From an uncultured Alphaproteobacteria bacterium (GTDB lineage: Bacteria > Pseudomonadota > Alphaproteobacteria > Rickettsiales > UBA1997): a stretch of 6,399 bases of DNA. Below are positions 6,366-6,399 of the stretch, piece by piece (position 1 is the stretch's first letter; each line of letters begins with the position of its first letter). The notes beneath the pieces were generated by a model. That model did no database searches and was not told the DNA's origin. It saw only the letters and a program-made list of their open reading frames with translations. A program made the position numbers and the translations under genes. The stretch covers positions 1 through 6,399 of the forward strand of contig CAILUF010000169.1 of NCBI GenBank assembly GCA_903837365.1, in the 5' to 3' direction.

Positions 6366-6399
6366 AGCTAATCTTGTAAAATTTAATTAAAAAATAAAT

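Noticed and set aside
1..6399. CRISPR array, insertion sequence, integrase or attachment site
   Set aside because: No regularly spaced repeats of suitable length, no transposase or recombinase frame, and no paired terminal inverted repeats were found on either strand.

Overview
The window reads as chromosomal DNA from an AT-rich alphaproteobacterium of the order Rickettsiales or a close relative. Three things point there: the low GC content with A/T-ending codons and poly-A/poly-T spacers; MnmA and citrate synthase sequences that read like rickettsial versions; and a divergent VirB4 ATPase of the kind found as a second paralog in the rvh-type (Rickettsiales vir homolog) type IV secretion system. 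The assignment comes from recognising protein sequences by eye. No database search was run.

Layout: positions 1-241 hold no convincing gene, but they carry two stem-loops: a possibly bidirectional hairpin at 33-71 and a perfect 12-bp terminator-like hairpin at 144-180. Positions 242-2223 are a minus-strand two-gene operon, a DinD/BRO-N family protein followed by the tRNA 2-thiouridylase MnmA, joined by a 4-base ATGA overlap. Positions 2224-2396 are a divergent promoter region with three TGGTTA repeats one helical turn apart, a good minus-strand promoter and a 6-bp inverted repeat. Positions 2397-6220 are a plus-strand two-gene operon, citrate synthase (gltA) followed by an 838-aa VirB4 family protein, also joined by an ATGA overlap. 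Positions 6221-6399 hold a 15-bp palindrome, a GC-rich island of about 66 bases inside very AT-rich DNA, and a promoter-like sequence facing out of the window.

The central observation is that the VirB4 protein keeps its Walker A loop, but the other nucleotide-handling motifs are changed. Walker B DEAW is replaced by NQAF, the FDKD motif by FDFN, and the ATQS motif by AFED. It looks like an ATP-binding but catalytically weak or dead VirB4 paralog, translationally coupled to a TCA-cycle enzyme that keeps all its catalytic residues. MnmA (tRNA wobble thiolation) and GltA are housekeeping genes; each is coupled to an accessory-type partner (DinD/BRO and VirB4).
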